Below, in pieces: positions 23,009 through 34,832 of a stretch of DNA of 64,000 nucleotides. The notes beneath the pieces are model-generated. The model saw only the letters and a list, made by a program, of their open reading frames with translations. It was not told the DNA's origin and made no database searches. The number at the start of each line of letters is the position of its first letter. The stretch's first letter is position 1. The stretch lies in contig CP136066.1 of assembly GCA_032622095.1 (NCBI GenBank), forward strand, positions 107,651,319 to 107,715,318. Direction: 5' to 3'. The translations under genes and the position numbers were made by a program. Source of the DNA: Siphonodentalium dalli. Its lineage: Eukaryota > Mollusca > Scaphopoda > Gadilida > Siphonodentaliidae.

Positions 23009-23245
23009 TTAAAGATGCATTATCCGAATTAACGCTCCTAAATTACTATTTATTTGGCTTCGGGGGTAAAAAATATTTGATTCGAGTCGAGGAACCCATC
23101 CATCAAAGCTCAGAGTGATCAGACATCGATTTTTTGAAGTTTGTTATTTCTCGAGATGTGCAATTATTTGTGGCCCAGAGAAACGTCGTCAAAACGGACT
23201 GTCTCGGACAAAATTGCCGATGAAGATGGATAACTCTGAAATAAT
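23009..23245. mobile_element. MITE family 1, left half only
   Basis: Starts TTAAAGATGCATTATCCGAA at a TTAA and continues with TTGGCTTCGGGGGTAAAAAA, TTTGATTCGAGTCGAGGAAC and CGATGAAGATGGATAACTCT, where family similarity ends. Confidence 0.85.
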
Positions 23246-24357
23246 TACATTACAGCGTCATATATACGTCGGGCATCAAGCACTGACAACTCATAATATT
23301 CAATAATTTTGCGGGGAAATCGCACAGCAGTTGGAACGCTATTTTATGTTTTCCAAGAGATAGGGCATATGCAACACTGTCCACATGCAGGTTCTTTAAC
23401 TGACAGCGAAAGTTTGAACACACCATATATGGCTAACAATGTCCATAGTTCTAAATGAACGAATCATTCTCCCTGCATGCGATTCTTGACCATGCAATAT
23501 AGAATGAAAAAGAGGATTTCATGTAAAATAGATATAGATAACATACAGGCGGATCCAATATCCGATAAATTGCATGCACGGTTATCTGCTGAAACAGTCA
23601 CATTAGTCACCAGGTATAGGCTACAGCTATATGATATATTGCTCACCGTATACGTCAAGCTTCATCAGCCTATTAGTCTGGTGACACTGGTCGTTGAAAC
23701 ATTGGACCTGGAACAAATTGTTGACAAGCTGTTTTTGGTGTCATTTTGTCGGCCAGAGTCTGGGTAACAACATATGCAAAATCCGCTAAAATCCGCTTTG
23801 GGGGAAATTTTCGAAAGCATTTTGAAAAAAAAGGTCCTATTTGTGGTTTTTATTTATGATTTTCCGTTCCTTATGAAATATACACTTGAATGACATTTAA
23901 ATTAAAGTTATACAGAGGGCAGGAACATGCAACATAAAAAAATTATTTTGTTGTCATGACAGACGTATGTCATTTCGTGTACAATTCGATTGTCAAAATT
24001 CAAAATGGCGGACAAAATGGCGACCGAAAGTGGTAAAATTGGACAATTTTCGCTAAATTTCACCAGATCATTTTCATTTATAAGAATTTTTTTTTAATTG
24101 CCAACATATACCATTTTTAATCAATGTCTGCTAATTGTGAGCCATATCACGAGGATGGGGAATTTGGTCCCTCAAATTCAAAAAAGATGTAATAAATTTC
24201 GAAGAAAAATCAATTATCATTTTAATGCCCAGAATAACCTCAAATCGAACACACCAGTGTACTGAATACTCATTAGATGTCAGATATGAACTACTAGTGC
24301 CCATTTTAGCAGAAATAAAGCCATCAGTTCCCAAAATGGCTACCAAACGGGCTTCTA
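23246..24357 (+). other. Rieske intron 2, mostly unassigned
   Basis: GGACAATTTTCGCTAAATTT at about 24041, followed by CACCAGATCATTTTCATTTA, is echoed at 25457 (GGGCAATTTTCGCTAAAGTT, CACCAGATTGTTTCCATTTA). An old dispersed repeat therefore lies here. No gene is seen. Confidence 0.45.
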
Positions 24358-24482
24358 GACGTTTCGTACCTTGGTCGTTTCGTACCTTGGTCGTTTCGTA
24401 CAAAGACGTTTCGTACACTCTGGTCGATTCGTACCAATATTTTGGTTGTTTCGTACCAATCTTTTTGGTCGGTTCGTACCAT
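24358..24482. repeat. TTTCGTACC minisatellite
   Basis: About seven units of the type GTTTCGTACCTTGGTC with 15-20 bp spacing. The reverse complement is the GGTACGAAA word of the arrays at 3040-3645 and 53560-53850. Confidence 0.9.
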
Positions 24483-24603
24483 CGAAAAAAAAATATTCCA
24501 GCGTAATTTTATTCAAGTTTTATTATGATAACGAAATAAAAGTCATACATGAATAACATTATTAATCATCAATAAATGAAAATGAATAAAAGACACAATC
24601 AAT

Positions 24604-25122
24604 CTAGTCTTCTGTGACTTTCGTAGCTTCGGTGGTTGTCTTTGGGATGGGAGTGAACAATTTCGCGCAGGCTTTCAGCAGGCTGCTGGTTCTCAGGGTT
24701 CCACCCTCGTAGTTGGCACATAGGTAGAAAAGCTGGGCCTGGTTTCGCCTGTATTGCAGTCTTTGGTGTCTCTTCAGCTTCTCTTCGCCGAGAAGCGTTA
24801 TCGTCATATCGGTCGGGGCGGTTTTCCTTCTCAACATTGGAATCAGACGATAAAACGGAATGTTTGTCTGCCTGTTTTCAGTTTGTACTGGATTCGACGA
24901 TGCCATCCTTCCGTGTCGTTGTTTGTACGTATCGATCTTCCAAACACACACCATGTTGAGATTGGAAATGTCGTTGAATCAATCCATTGATGTTCTACAT
25001 AGGTAAACAGTAAATGGATATCAGGACGGTTGACTGCAGGATGGTCGCGCAATTTCGAGAAGGCGGGCTCAATGTGTTCTGTTGGAATTAATGGCAGTGC
25101 GAAGAGCTTCCTGCGTTGCCTG
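24604..25122 (-). pseudogene. C-terminal exon of a MULE-type transposase gene, frameshifted
   Basis: On the - strand a TTTCGTTACAG acceptor at about 25123 leads into QRRKLFALPLIPTEHIEPAF and then HPAVNRPDIHLLFTYVEHQW, followed by RTNNDTEGWHRR. The combination of an aromatic-rich strand, a WCVF-like segment and RTNN-EGWHRR is the hallmark of the C-terminal part of MULE transposase-domain proteins common in invertebrate genomes. Near 24865-24880 the frame changes by one base. The second frame continues with IPFYRLIPMLRRKTA, QRLQYRRNQAQLFYL and ends at 24604. The catalytic DDE part is not in this window, and hAT-like DNA (25139-25404) lies directly upstream. It is antisense to the Rieske gene inside intron 2. 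I call it a pseudogene because of the frameshift and the missing body. Confidence 0.75.
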
Positions 25123-25138
25123 TAACGAAAGATTAAAC

Positions 25139-25404
25139 ATACTAGTGATGCGGGCCGGACCGCTTTGGAGTGGCCCGGTCCGCGGTCCAGGGGTCTGGTA
25201 CTTTCCGGTCCGGTCCACTATTTTACTTCAGTTATAATAAACTATCGCGAATATTATACTGCGTATTTGCCGTCATATCAATTAGCAACGATGTATTGAC
25301 GCATTCAAGTGGTTTATATCTATTAAACGTTTGGTGCCATGAAAACAATGTATAGATGTACTTTGTACATGTCACGTTCCTTATAATGTATTAGTGTAAC
25401 ACTG
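25139..25404. mobile_element. Short hAT-like element with GGACCGG end
   Basis: The left end ACTAGTGATGCGGGCCGG is followed by GGACCG/CGGTCC words to about 25225. The right end TATTAGTGTAACACTGG is an imperfect inverted partner (CCAGTGTTACACTAATA). It resembles the end at 1741-1882. It sits between the MULE exon and its missing upstream part. Confidence 0.5.
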
Positions 25405-25674
25405 GCCAACACTATGTAGCACCCTATCAATGCGACAAACAAAGTAGTAAACTTGGGCAATTTTCGCTAAAGTTCACCAGATTGTTTCCATTTAGACGAA
25501 AATGTGTTATGTAATGGCTAGCACCACAATAATCCTAATCCGATAATAATTAGCTATATGTCGAGAATTGTCCCTATACAGTGTCCAAAATTGGCGGCGA
25601 AAATTGCGATCGATATTCAAAAATTTAAATTTTGTCATTGATTTGTAACTAAATCTTCTTAATGTCGAATATAA

Positions 25675-26095
25675 TTTGATGAGTGTCCAAAGCAACCAAA
25701 CTAGTATCGAAATACATTCAATGAGTGTCCAAAACAACTTAACGGGTGTCCCAAACCATATAAGGGGCGTAAAACCACGCAACGGGTTTCTCTCAACCAC
25801 CTTCTTAATAATATACCAAATTGATCGGTGAGTGTCCCATTCCATAGAACGGGCGTCCCATATCAGCCAACTAGTGTCACAAAACCACATATGTCCACCA
25901 AAATAGTGTCACAAACCATCGAAATAGTGCCCAAACCAGTCCACTGTGTGTTCCATACCATCCAACGATTGCCATATACATGTATGTCACTAATCGAGTG
26001 TCCCAATTCATGTACGTGGTGTCCCATACCATCCAAATGGTTGTCTCAAATCATCAAGTGTGTACCACAAACCATCCAATGAGTGTCCCAAACTT
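25675..26095. repeat. GTGTCCCAAACCATCC minisatellite, ~14 diverged units
   Basis: Words of the type GAGTGTCCCAAACCATCCAA recur every 25-30 bp with drift (GGGCGTCCCATATCAGCCAA, ATAGTGTCACAAACCATCGA and so on). The last good unit is at about 26077. Confidence 0.85.
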
Positions 26096-26104
26096 TATAG
26101 TTAA

Positions 26105-26210
26105 CAGTGGCAATTAATCGATTCTAAGAATTGAAGCGGAATTTCAAGAAATGTTGTTGCTATTGGAATCTGATGATATGGGGACCATCGAATCGGGTTG
26201 TGTACCTTTA
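26105..26210. mobile_element. MITE family 1, right-end fragment
   Basis: Has AATTAATCGATTCTAAGAAT, GATATGGGGACCATCG and the end GTGTACCTTTAA with TTAA at 26207-26210. Confidence 0.85.
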
Positions 26211-26425
26211 AAATGGCGCGTTTCAGATTTCCCTGTCAACTAAAGATAACCCTGAACCTTTCAATTAATGATCTCTTTTTAAAAGAATATTATGTAAATA
26301 ATAACGGACAACGGAACAAAGACTCGCATTAAGCCAACTTATATACCGCCACGTTAATGTTAATTCAATGCTTTCTTAATTGTTTGACTATATACATGTA
26401 TGTTCATGTATGGTTTATGTTTCAG

Positions 26426-26509
26426 CAAAAAGTCTACAAGACCAAAGTGGAACTTGGGCATGTGTATATCGAGTACGATACAGAACTCTCACTCTACCCA
26501 TATCTATAG
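26426..26509 (+). CDS. Rieske [2Fe-2S] domain protein, coding exon 3 and stop
   Basis: The acceptor is TTATGTTTCAG (ends 26425). The exon is in phase 0 and encodes QKVYKTKVELGHVYIEYDTE and a short tail, ending at TAG (26507-26509). The pattern KVYKTKVELGHVYIE is the closing beta-strand pair of a Rieske fold (the V-x-V-x-x-G-x-V-Y-V type). The protein stops shortly after the domain, as in small RFESD-type proteins. Confidence 0.88.
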   Translation, partial: QKVYKTKVELGHVYIEYDTELSLYPYL

Positions 26510-26652
26510 AAGGACGGACATGTGAAGAGAGATTCTATCGCAATCAACAACATACAGCATATGATTACCTTTGTTTGGTACTATACAGTACAACAATCTT
26601 GTTCGACAGTAAACCAGCTGATCAATCTAAGGGGGTACTGTACGCCATTTTC

Positions 26653-26658
26653 AATAAA
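26653..26658 (+). terminator. Candidate polyadenylation signal of the Rieske gene
   Basis: AATAAA about 145 nt after the stop codon, within TTTTCAATAAATTCCC. It is the first canonical signal on this strand after the gene and gives a plausible short 3' UTR. Confidence 0.55.
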
Positions 26659-26775
26659 TTCCCGACAATAACAACGATCTAATATCGATATTATATAGAA
26701 AAATAAGTAATTTGAGTCGAAGATGTATTCTGTAAACGATCAGGTTAATAGGTTATCTTAAAATCAAAGTTAATA

Positions 26776-26779
26776 ATTG

Positions 26780-26806
<27 letters not shown>
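26776..26806. repeat. Poly(T) run of about 28
   Basis: A long T homopolymer followed by AATAATTTGATATAAATTTA. It may be the reverse of a retroposed poly(A) tail, but no retroposed gene was recognised beside it. Confidence 0.9.
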
Positions 26807-26810
<4 letters not shown>

Positions 26811-27214
26811 ATTTGATATAAATTTAATTTATGGCTGGAGCCATAAAATAAATTATGAATTTCCGTGTACAAGACGTAATCAAATTAATTCACGGATATG
26901 GATATGATAGTGTTAACAATTATATTGATACGGGGTGTAAACTCAAAACACTCACTGACTGGTGACTATGCAATAACTTAAATGAGTATATGGGACTAGT
27001 ATACATATAATATAACATTTATTTGATACATTTGCATGAAAACTGTACAAAAATTACTCGACAACGATAATTTGTATTTTCGCATTCCGGGTAATCTGCC
27101 ATCCATAACATTACTTCTTACTCAACAGACTTTCAAATAAAGGAAATCTGGTTACCTTATTCTACGACTCAGAGACTATAGAAACCAACAACAACATTTG
27201 AGTACAGTATCCCT

Positions 27215-27743
27215 TTAAAGGTAGTCTATCTCTTTGTAAACGTGTTATATAGTTAGCGGGGTATAAAATATTATATATGAATCGAAGACCCCTATCAGGG
27301 AATGCTTCTATCGATTAATATTGATTATATTTCGAACACTTTCTGGTCTAAAACGTGTGGTTGTTAAGCTAACGAACAATAGTTAACAGAGACCAGAAAT
27401 TTGATTGTGTCACAAATAAACGTCAATTAGACTCATTATCGCTTATAACTATGTAATTAAACAATACAAACAATCAACCTGGGGCATTTGACGTTCGGAG
27501 CACAGCTATGGGAACACCCTAATGATCCACATCGCTATGTGTTATCACCTTAATGGTCTGTTCTAACAATAGAACAATAAAGTGTCCCACTTAATCATCT
27601 CATTTTATAATAAAACATTTGAAATAAAATTAATATTAATTGACAGAAGCGTTTCCGGGTAGGATTTCCAACTCATATACGGATTATTTCATACCCAGGA
27701 AACTATCTAAAATGTGTTATTTAAAGAGGTAATCCATCTTTAA
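27215..27743. mobile_element. MITE family 2, complete copy (529 bp)
   Basis: Starts TTAAAGGTAGTCTATCTC and ends GAGGTAATCCATCTTTAA, with TTAA at both ends. The core words AACGAACAATAGTTAACAGA, GACTCATTATCGCTTATAA and GGCATTTGACGTTCGG are reverse complements of words in 6358-6885. Confidence 0.88.
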
Positions 27744-29054
27744 GTGTTCAAGTGACGACCTGAAAATTTGTCATTTTCTTTAAAAATGTACAATGGAGTT
27801 CAAACGAAGAGAGTATGTCAATAGAGCTATAGTGTTAATCTGCCCTACAAGTTGAAACTGACATTCTTCTCTAATGTGCGGCATTGCTTTATAATTGTAT
27901 GCAATTCTATACTGGCTTGTATATACGGCTTTTCCTACCACATTATCTTTTGCCGTATCTAATTTCGAGGGCTGTGTTAATATAATATACAAATTGCAAG
28001 GCAGAGCTATATACGATGCTTTGAACACCGTCATCGCGTATACTGACTGTAAGGAAATCTTACATTTTTCTTATACAATACTTTTTTCTCCGTTTACAAT
28101 TCTTCTGCAGTTTATTCTGATAAACAGTAATTTTATTCATTTTGAAATTAGCCAGATAATTAGTCAATATTTCCCAACTGATTGTATGGGGATCTTGTAA
28201 TTCAAAAAATGGAATATAACTGTGAAAAATGACATTTCGAGTGTATGAATTTCAGCTGATAACTTCATCAAACAACCTTTGATCTATTAACTGAACACAC
28301 AATTAATGTATGCATCCTTTTGGTGTTCTCTGTCTGTCGTCTGCTTATATTGTATAATTATTTTTTGTATAACGGAATGGGAGAAAATAAATTCAGTAGA
28401 TCAGGGGCGGGAACATACGTCATAATTTGCTCTAAAATGGCGACAACAGCTAGGTCTCACATCCATCTGAGTATGCTCCATTATTTATTTAATTTTTTAT
28501 TAAATCTAAAAAAAAAAAAAAAATCGAATTTTGTAGTAGACCGATATGAGTTGATGGGATAGCTCATGTCTATATAATAGCTAACTGATATCTTTGGAAA
28601 ATGTAGAAATTGGTAGGCCTAATATTTTGCCGCCATTTTCGAGCAAATAATGACGCAGGTTCCCTGTCCTGTATAACAAAAGGCATACACCAGTATTATT
28701 TTAGTGGCGGCTTGGATATATCACGATTGATTTGGGTCGATTGACATGATCAAATGTGCCAATACAATCATGATGATGCCTGAATTTATAAAGCGATGTC
28801 GTTAACTTGTTATGTGTTTGAAATCAAATGTGTCTTTTCTCCAGTGATAAATGTAAACTATGTCATGGTAGCCTGTGCTCTAAAACAGCGTTTTGTATAT
28901 CGATACTCAAGATTTGTCAAAAATTAGCTCTAAACCTTTCGCTCTTGTGATTGGCGCTGTGACTTATTATGACCGTTTGACTTTGATGTGAGGATATATT
29001 TGATTTTACAAGCTCCGTTGTAGTGTTACATAAACGGCAATACATATGTGTTTG
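27744..29054. other. Intergenic, no gene seen
   Basis: ORFs up to 101 codons without motifs; an A-run near 28509-28522. Confidence 0.4.
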
Positions 29055-29475
29055 TTAAAGATGCCATGTCTGATTTGACACCAAATAAGTTAGAATTTCC
29101 TTAGCCACTTAAAAGGCAAAAGAAAATGAAATATATTTGCAATCACCATATTCGTACCATAAATCTACAAAATAATCCACACGTAATACGTCTAAATTTA
29201 CACGATCACAAAAGCTCATAATTGATAACGCTCTTTATTGTCTATCGTTTTGGGCAACAGAAGCATTGAATCTCTTTATAAGAGGCGATCATTGGAATTA
29301 AAGCTACGCTGACAAATTTTAAAACTTTAGAACATTCGCCTTTGAAAGTCGATATCTGCATGGCCATAAAAAAATCCTATTAATGGGCTCGTCGGTCCGA
29401 TCTAATTATTTTTGGGGGTAAAAAACTTACAGATTGAGGAATTGTGGTGTCAAATCTGACAGGGCATTTTATAAG
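29055..29475. mobile_element. MITE family 3, near-complete copy
   Basis: Starts TTAAAGATGCCATGTCTGAT continuing TTGACACCA, and ends TGGTGTCAAATCTGACAGGG continuing CATTTTATAA: a 26-bp imperfect terminal inverted repeat. The left edge is TTAA; the right edge has decayed to TATAA. A partial relative is at 11849-12115. Confidence 0.75.
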
Positions 29476-32215
29476 TGGTTTTTAATTTTGATTTTGATTA
29501 TTTTTTTGCACGCTTTCGTATCTTAAGGACAAGTCACTATGGACGTGGGATTCAAAACAGACATGATAGAGTTTTCCTCCTTGGTGCTTAATCGTTACCA
29601 TACGAGTACATGATTCAGTTCTCTGAAGATCTTTGTTTTACTTTCGTTTCATTTAGGCATATGTATTTAAACGTCATTTGTTGAACTTATTTTCTGAACA
29701 TTTCTCACCAGTGAATCTGATTCCTTCTGCACTTGTGTTATTTTTTTGTATTTCTGTTTATTTTTTACCGGACATCCATACAAATGAATGAGAGACTATT
29801 CCAATGTATACTTTTATAACTGAGTGGGATAATCCATTCAGTATATAAAGGGTTAACTGGCGCCCTGCATTATTATTATATAATGAATGTGAATGGGTAT
29901 TTATGTATAGGTATATATCAGTTATTCATCTCGATCTCTGAATGTTTTCAATACATGTATTTGTTTTATGGGCATGTGTCGTCTACTCACTCGTCCCATG
30001 CCCACATTCTCCAACAGAACAGTCGGAAAACAGACATATGAACGCAATGGTGCCTATAAAATGCATAGTTATGCCGTCCACTGCATGAGTCGTGAAAGAT
30101 ACAAGTATATATTTACACATCCCGTCTGTGTTACACTAAATCGTGGTCGGTGATTGGTCAACTGCCCATTTGGGCCATCCGTTTATATCCCAATAACACA
30201 GAGACCCCAATAACACTCATACCGTATATAACACGAAAACGTCACACATTGTTGGCCAAATCTTACATTATCACTAAAAGCGGTCAGCAGAATAATTGGG
30301 CGTGCTTTTCAAAGTTCAGCCGAATTGCACCTGAAACCCGTTATTTATGTCGATCACGTTATTGTCGCTAAATGCTTGAAAATCTTATATTGGGCTGACT
30401 TAATGTGCTGCGTGGGCTAGTCTCAAATTTTGAACATATTTATTGTAACCAACAATATACTATATATATATTACACAGATTATATATAACAAATGACATG
30501 TGTGTGTGAACACAGAAGGTCGAGGCACAGGTTGTCGAACTTATCGGAGCTCCTCTCCCTTGTCAATCAATTGCTAATGAATATAATTATAAGAGATGGT
30601 TTTTAATTCAGATGTATTGTAGAAGTTGCTGTTATAGTGTGGCTGTTGGAGTGGCTATGTTCTCGCAGTTGGGGTAAGAGAAGATATCTGATAATTTTAA
30701 TTATGATAATTATGAGAAACGGTCTGTCGATGAGATAAATTATTGTACTGTCTCAAACAGGCGCACATTTAGTTCTTGATTCTGAGTAAAGAGGACAACT
30801 GAATAAAAAATGGTTTACGTCAAGTAAAGTTTGGATGAGCTGAGATGTGATTTTCGTATGTATCAAAGTTTAGGTCACTACAGTTATTTCTGTCTACAGT
30901 GCACAATGTTTAATCTCCTCTAACATGCATTATGGTATATGGTTTCAAAGTAATATTTTTCTCTTTTTTCTTACATAATTGTCTGCTACTTATGATTTCG
31001 TCTTTGGTTGCTTCTGATTAGGGGTCATCAATTTTTTTTGTTGTCGGTAGTGGTTTTGCATGAGATTCCACTAAGCGATCATGGATGGGCTGAAACTCGA
31101 TTTGAAGTGCACCGTGCTCGTGAAGTAGTTTATGTATCGCAAAGTGTTTCTAATGGGATATCGAGACGCTGCAGCGACCTGTCTGTACCCTCATTTTGAC
31201 TTCAGATGTTGATAGCGGAATGGCTATTGATTTATTTTATTTTGGTCAGGTGATCTGGTAATTTTCCCGCCATTATTTTGAAATCCAAGATGGCCGCCAT
31301 TCTCATTTTTGTTTGGAAATTCACCCGTTTGACTATCTCACTCAAGAGACATCAGTTTGCATTATCTAGCTTTTTGTGAGAATTTTAGGATTTTTAGTGA
31401 AAATTTCAGAAAATCAAAACATTTTGGGAAATTTTTATTTTATCAGCATTCTATTGGCCAATTGCAAATATGAAACCCGGAGCACATTTATTTCGTTGGA
31501 TATGCTATTTTTGACCTCCTATATGCCGTCTGAGGAACATTTTTTATTGAGGATTAACAAAAACTCGTTATAAATTCTGGCACAACAGATTGAAACATTT
31601 TATCATTTCCAAAATTTGAGCATTTGGAATATGAACAGTATGCATCTTGCGAATTCATGGTTGGTGCCGCCTGGAAGTGCCGTTCTGTACACAATTTCTT
31701 CAATTAGTGACAACAAAATTTGAATTTTTTCATGAATTTTATGATTTTTTAAGAACAATTTAGAAAATAGTAAAAAATTTGGAAAATTTTATTTGATCAT
31801 CAAATTGTGAGCCAACTTCCATGTGTTATATACTACAGAAAAGCATGCGTTTTTTAATGTTCTTTTCTTTGCATATTTATACCCGAGTAAGTGATGTTAC
31901 CATACCAACATTGGCATATGTGGCCAAATTAGCAGACTGTGAGATTATTTCTTATACAGGCTGTTGCCCCCAAACGTTCAATCGGAAACACTCACTTCCC
32001 TGAAAATTTGAATTGGCGGAAACAGGAAGATGTGTATCAAATACCAATGATGCTGACATTATCACGGTCATACACGGATAAAGTGAATAGGAACAGTTAC
32101 AACAAGCAGTCGCAGACGGTGGTGCCCCGAATTGTGCAGTTGGTGAAGTGCATTCTCAATAATGTTTGCGTTCTCACTATGTCTTAAACAAGAGGTGGGA
32201 TTTTGTCAAAAAGCC
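29476..32215. other. Intergenic, no gene seen
   Basis: Short ORFs only, none with motifs. AAATCCAAGATGGCCGCC near 31281 and surrounding sequence looks like old dispersed repeat. Confidence 0.4.
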
Positions 32216-32221
32216 TGACTT

Positions 32222-32960
32222 GCGAACTCATTTTAGGTACTGGTCAAGTGAACTCATATACCAAATATCATTGAAATCCGTTGACATTTGTGGAAATGAT
32301 CCTTGTTACTATTTGCTATTTGGTAAATTCGACAAAAATAATAAACGAAGTCTGAAAATATCCGGCCGGATCTGGTTTGCGAACTCGTTCTAGATACTGG
32401 TCATGTGAACTCATATACCAAAATCCGACCTGGTTTGCGAACTCGTTCTAGAAACTGGTCATGTGAACTCATATACCAAAATCCGACCTGGTTTGCGAAC
32501 TCGTTCTAGATACTGGTCATGTGAACTCATATACCAAAATCCGACCTGGTTTGCGAACTCGTTCTAGAAACTGGTCATGTGAACTCATATACCAAAAATC
32601 TTTTAAATCCGTTGACATTTGTGGAAATTAGCACTGTGACGTCGTCCATTTGCACACAAAAAAATAAACAAAGTCCAATAAGTCCGCTTAAAATATCCGA
32701 CCGGAACTGGTTTGCGAACTCGTTCTAGATACTGGTCAAGTGAACTCATATACCAAATATCTTTGAAATCCGTTGAGATTAGTGGAAATGAGCCCTGTGA
32801 CGTCGTCTATTTGCTATTTGGTAAATTCGACAAAAATAATAAACAAAGTCCAATAACTCCGGTAAAAATATATCCGGCCACACCCTGGCTTGCGAAATAA
32901 TTCTAGGTAATGGTCAGGTGAACTCATATACCAAAAATCTTTGAAATCCGTTGACATTTG
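32222..32960. repeat. Compound tandem array: 58-bp units inside ~160-180 bp units
   Basis: GCGAACTCGTTCTAGA-like starts lie at 32222, 32379, 32437, 32495, 32553, 32714 and 32892. The middle four are 58 bp apart and alternate GATACTGG / GAAACTGG, making a 116-bp dimer. The longer units add CTTTGAAATCCGTTGACATT and TTTGCTATTTGGTAAATTCG segments, so the 58-bp form looks like an internally deleted derivative that was then amplified. Confidence 0.92.
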
Positions 32961-33179
32961 TTCAAGTTATATGACGCTTACAAATTCGGGACGGACGAAC
33001 GGAACCCATTCATATATCCCCCGCAAATTTCATTTGGCGGGGATAATACACTGTTGCATGAAGTCTGCTCAGTGCTTTTTGGGGAAACTTGGATAACCTT
33101 CTCATCTTATGCGGCGGCATCTGGACAGATATCTATAGATTACACACAGAGCGTGCCATTAAGGCAAATAAGGTAAAAT

Positions 33180-33330
33180 ATAAAGAGCGTACTTGTCGAT
33201 AATTGTCCCGATATGGTCAACGATAAAGAGCGTTCGCTTTGTTTTTTGTTGGGTATGTGACTCCGCACAGATAAAGATCGTTCAAGTGGTTGTTTGTCCC
33301 GATAACATAAAGATAAAGAGCGTTAACCGT
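33180..33330. repeat. Loose GATAAAGAGCGTT repeat
   Basis: ATAAAGAGCGT/ATAAAGATCGT occurs four times at irregular spacing of about 40 bp. Confidence 0.6.
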
Positions 33331-34243
33331 GTCGTTTATGTTCGGCAATGCGGATTTCGTCAAAAGAAGGCGTCTGGCAATATTTCAGACCGAGATCATG
33401 TTACTCAGAGAGCCGAAATATATATCCATTTCAAAAATGTGGACGGCTATATAAGGAACATATACAGAGACTTATTTTTCACCTGTATACAAGTTTTCCA
33501 ACTCGGTGAAAAAAAGACGACCAAAGCCGCCCATTTTGTTAAGTATAATTCCCTCTTTTGACCTCCAGGTCGGAATTGTTTACTTTAATGTTGAGCTAAA
33601 TATATCTATCAAGTAGGATCACAATAGTAACACAGATTTATACTCATAAAGTTTTCTGATCCCACTCCCTGCCGATCCCCAACAAGTAGATTTTACAGAA
33701 ACCGGTATAAAATTTTACAAAAAACAATCGCCATTGAGATTCTAGTCTTATCCCAACAAGCGATGAGCAGAACTGGGCGATGTAAGTGAAGCATACCATT
33801 ACCATACCATCCACTTGAATAGAACCAATGTTTTCACATTGGCGGAAAAAGGCCACCAAATATGGCGACCAAATAATGGAAAATGGTAGATATTGCCTGG
33901 TGTGACCTGTAATTAATGTCCACAAGTTATGGTTGATGAATAATCTTGGATACTGTGCCCACTATGCATTTAATTTTCCATTTGTGATGCCCCTTGGTTA
34001 GTTTTGACGATTGTTATCACTAACATTACCAGATATATTAGATTTGTTTTCTGTCGCTAACTTGACATCAAAGTTGACAAAACTTCACACTTCAGGTTTC
34101 TACCATATTTTCAAGAAAAAAATTAACGTGGGCCCACTACCTACCCAAAAACTCACGCCAACCCTAATTGTTTATCCAAATTAAAACTCACGCACACTTA
34201 AATGGGTCCTGTACACTAGATCCGGCCAATTGTGGGACCACCC
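33331..34243. other. Intergenic, no gene seen
   Basis: No motif-bearing ORF or strong repeat. Confidence 0.4.
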
Positions 34244-34500
34244 CCTTTTATACTTCACAAACTATATGCAACAAATGAATGAATTTGAGCCACGGATTAG
34301 TGCAAAATACACTCATGTGCTATATGGACGATTTAAACAACATGGTAATTATAGTGAACATGAATTTATGACTCCAGCCACATTGGCATTATAATTACCA
34401 TGTTGTTTACATCGTTCATAAAGTAAATGAGTGTGTTTTGCACTCACACATAGCTCAAATTCATTCATGTTCTGCATCTATTCTGTTGAGTATAAAAAGA
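34244..34500. mobile_element. 257-bp foldback with ~105-bp arms
   Basis: The left arm (CTTTTATACTTCACAAAC, GAATGAATTTGAGC, GTGCAAAATACACTCATG, AACAACATGGTAATTATA) pairs with the right arm (TATAATTACCATGTTGTT, GAGTGTGTTTTGCACT, GCTCAAATTCATTC, GAGTATAAAAAG). The loop, about 34351-34390, is unpaired. Confidence 0.88.
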
Positions 34501-34605
34501 TATGTTTCCATAAAGGGCCGAGTTTAGGGTAAAGTCCCACTGTAGAATCAACTAAAACACTAGAACTTACTTAAATACCACGTGACAAAGGAAACTAGCT
34601 CTTTG

Positions 34606-34795
34606 TATCGGTACACCTTAATCCGAATTAACGCTCGCAAATTAAACTTTCCTTGGCTTGGGAGGGGGGGGGGGGGTAAATATTTGATTCGAGTCGAGGA
34701 ACCCACCCATCGAAGCTCAGAGTGATCAGATATCGATGTTTGAAATCTATTATTTTTTACCACCATTTTAAGTGGCCCAGTAAATAGTCAACGAG
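34606..34795. mobile_element. MITE family 1, left-half fragment
   Basis: TTAATCCGAATTAACGCTCG, TTTGATTCGAGTCGAGGAAC and CATCGAAGCTCAGAGTGATC match the family. A G-rich run expands the GGCTTCGGGGG position. Confidence 0.82.
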
Positions 34796-34832
34796 AAGAC
34801 TAAATTTAGTTAAATTATATGTGATCAAATAC

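Noticed and set aside
24131-24556. ORFs with repeated RFVP or VSYK words
   Set aside because: They are translations of the TTTCGTACC minisatellite.
27780-28562. Cluster of 80-101 codon ORFs
   Set aside because: Composition is that of AT-rich noncoding DNA; no domain, splice context or start-site support.
32222-32960. CRISPR-like array
   Set aside because: The repeats are contiguous or vary in length, spacers are not unique, and the window is eukaryotic.
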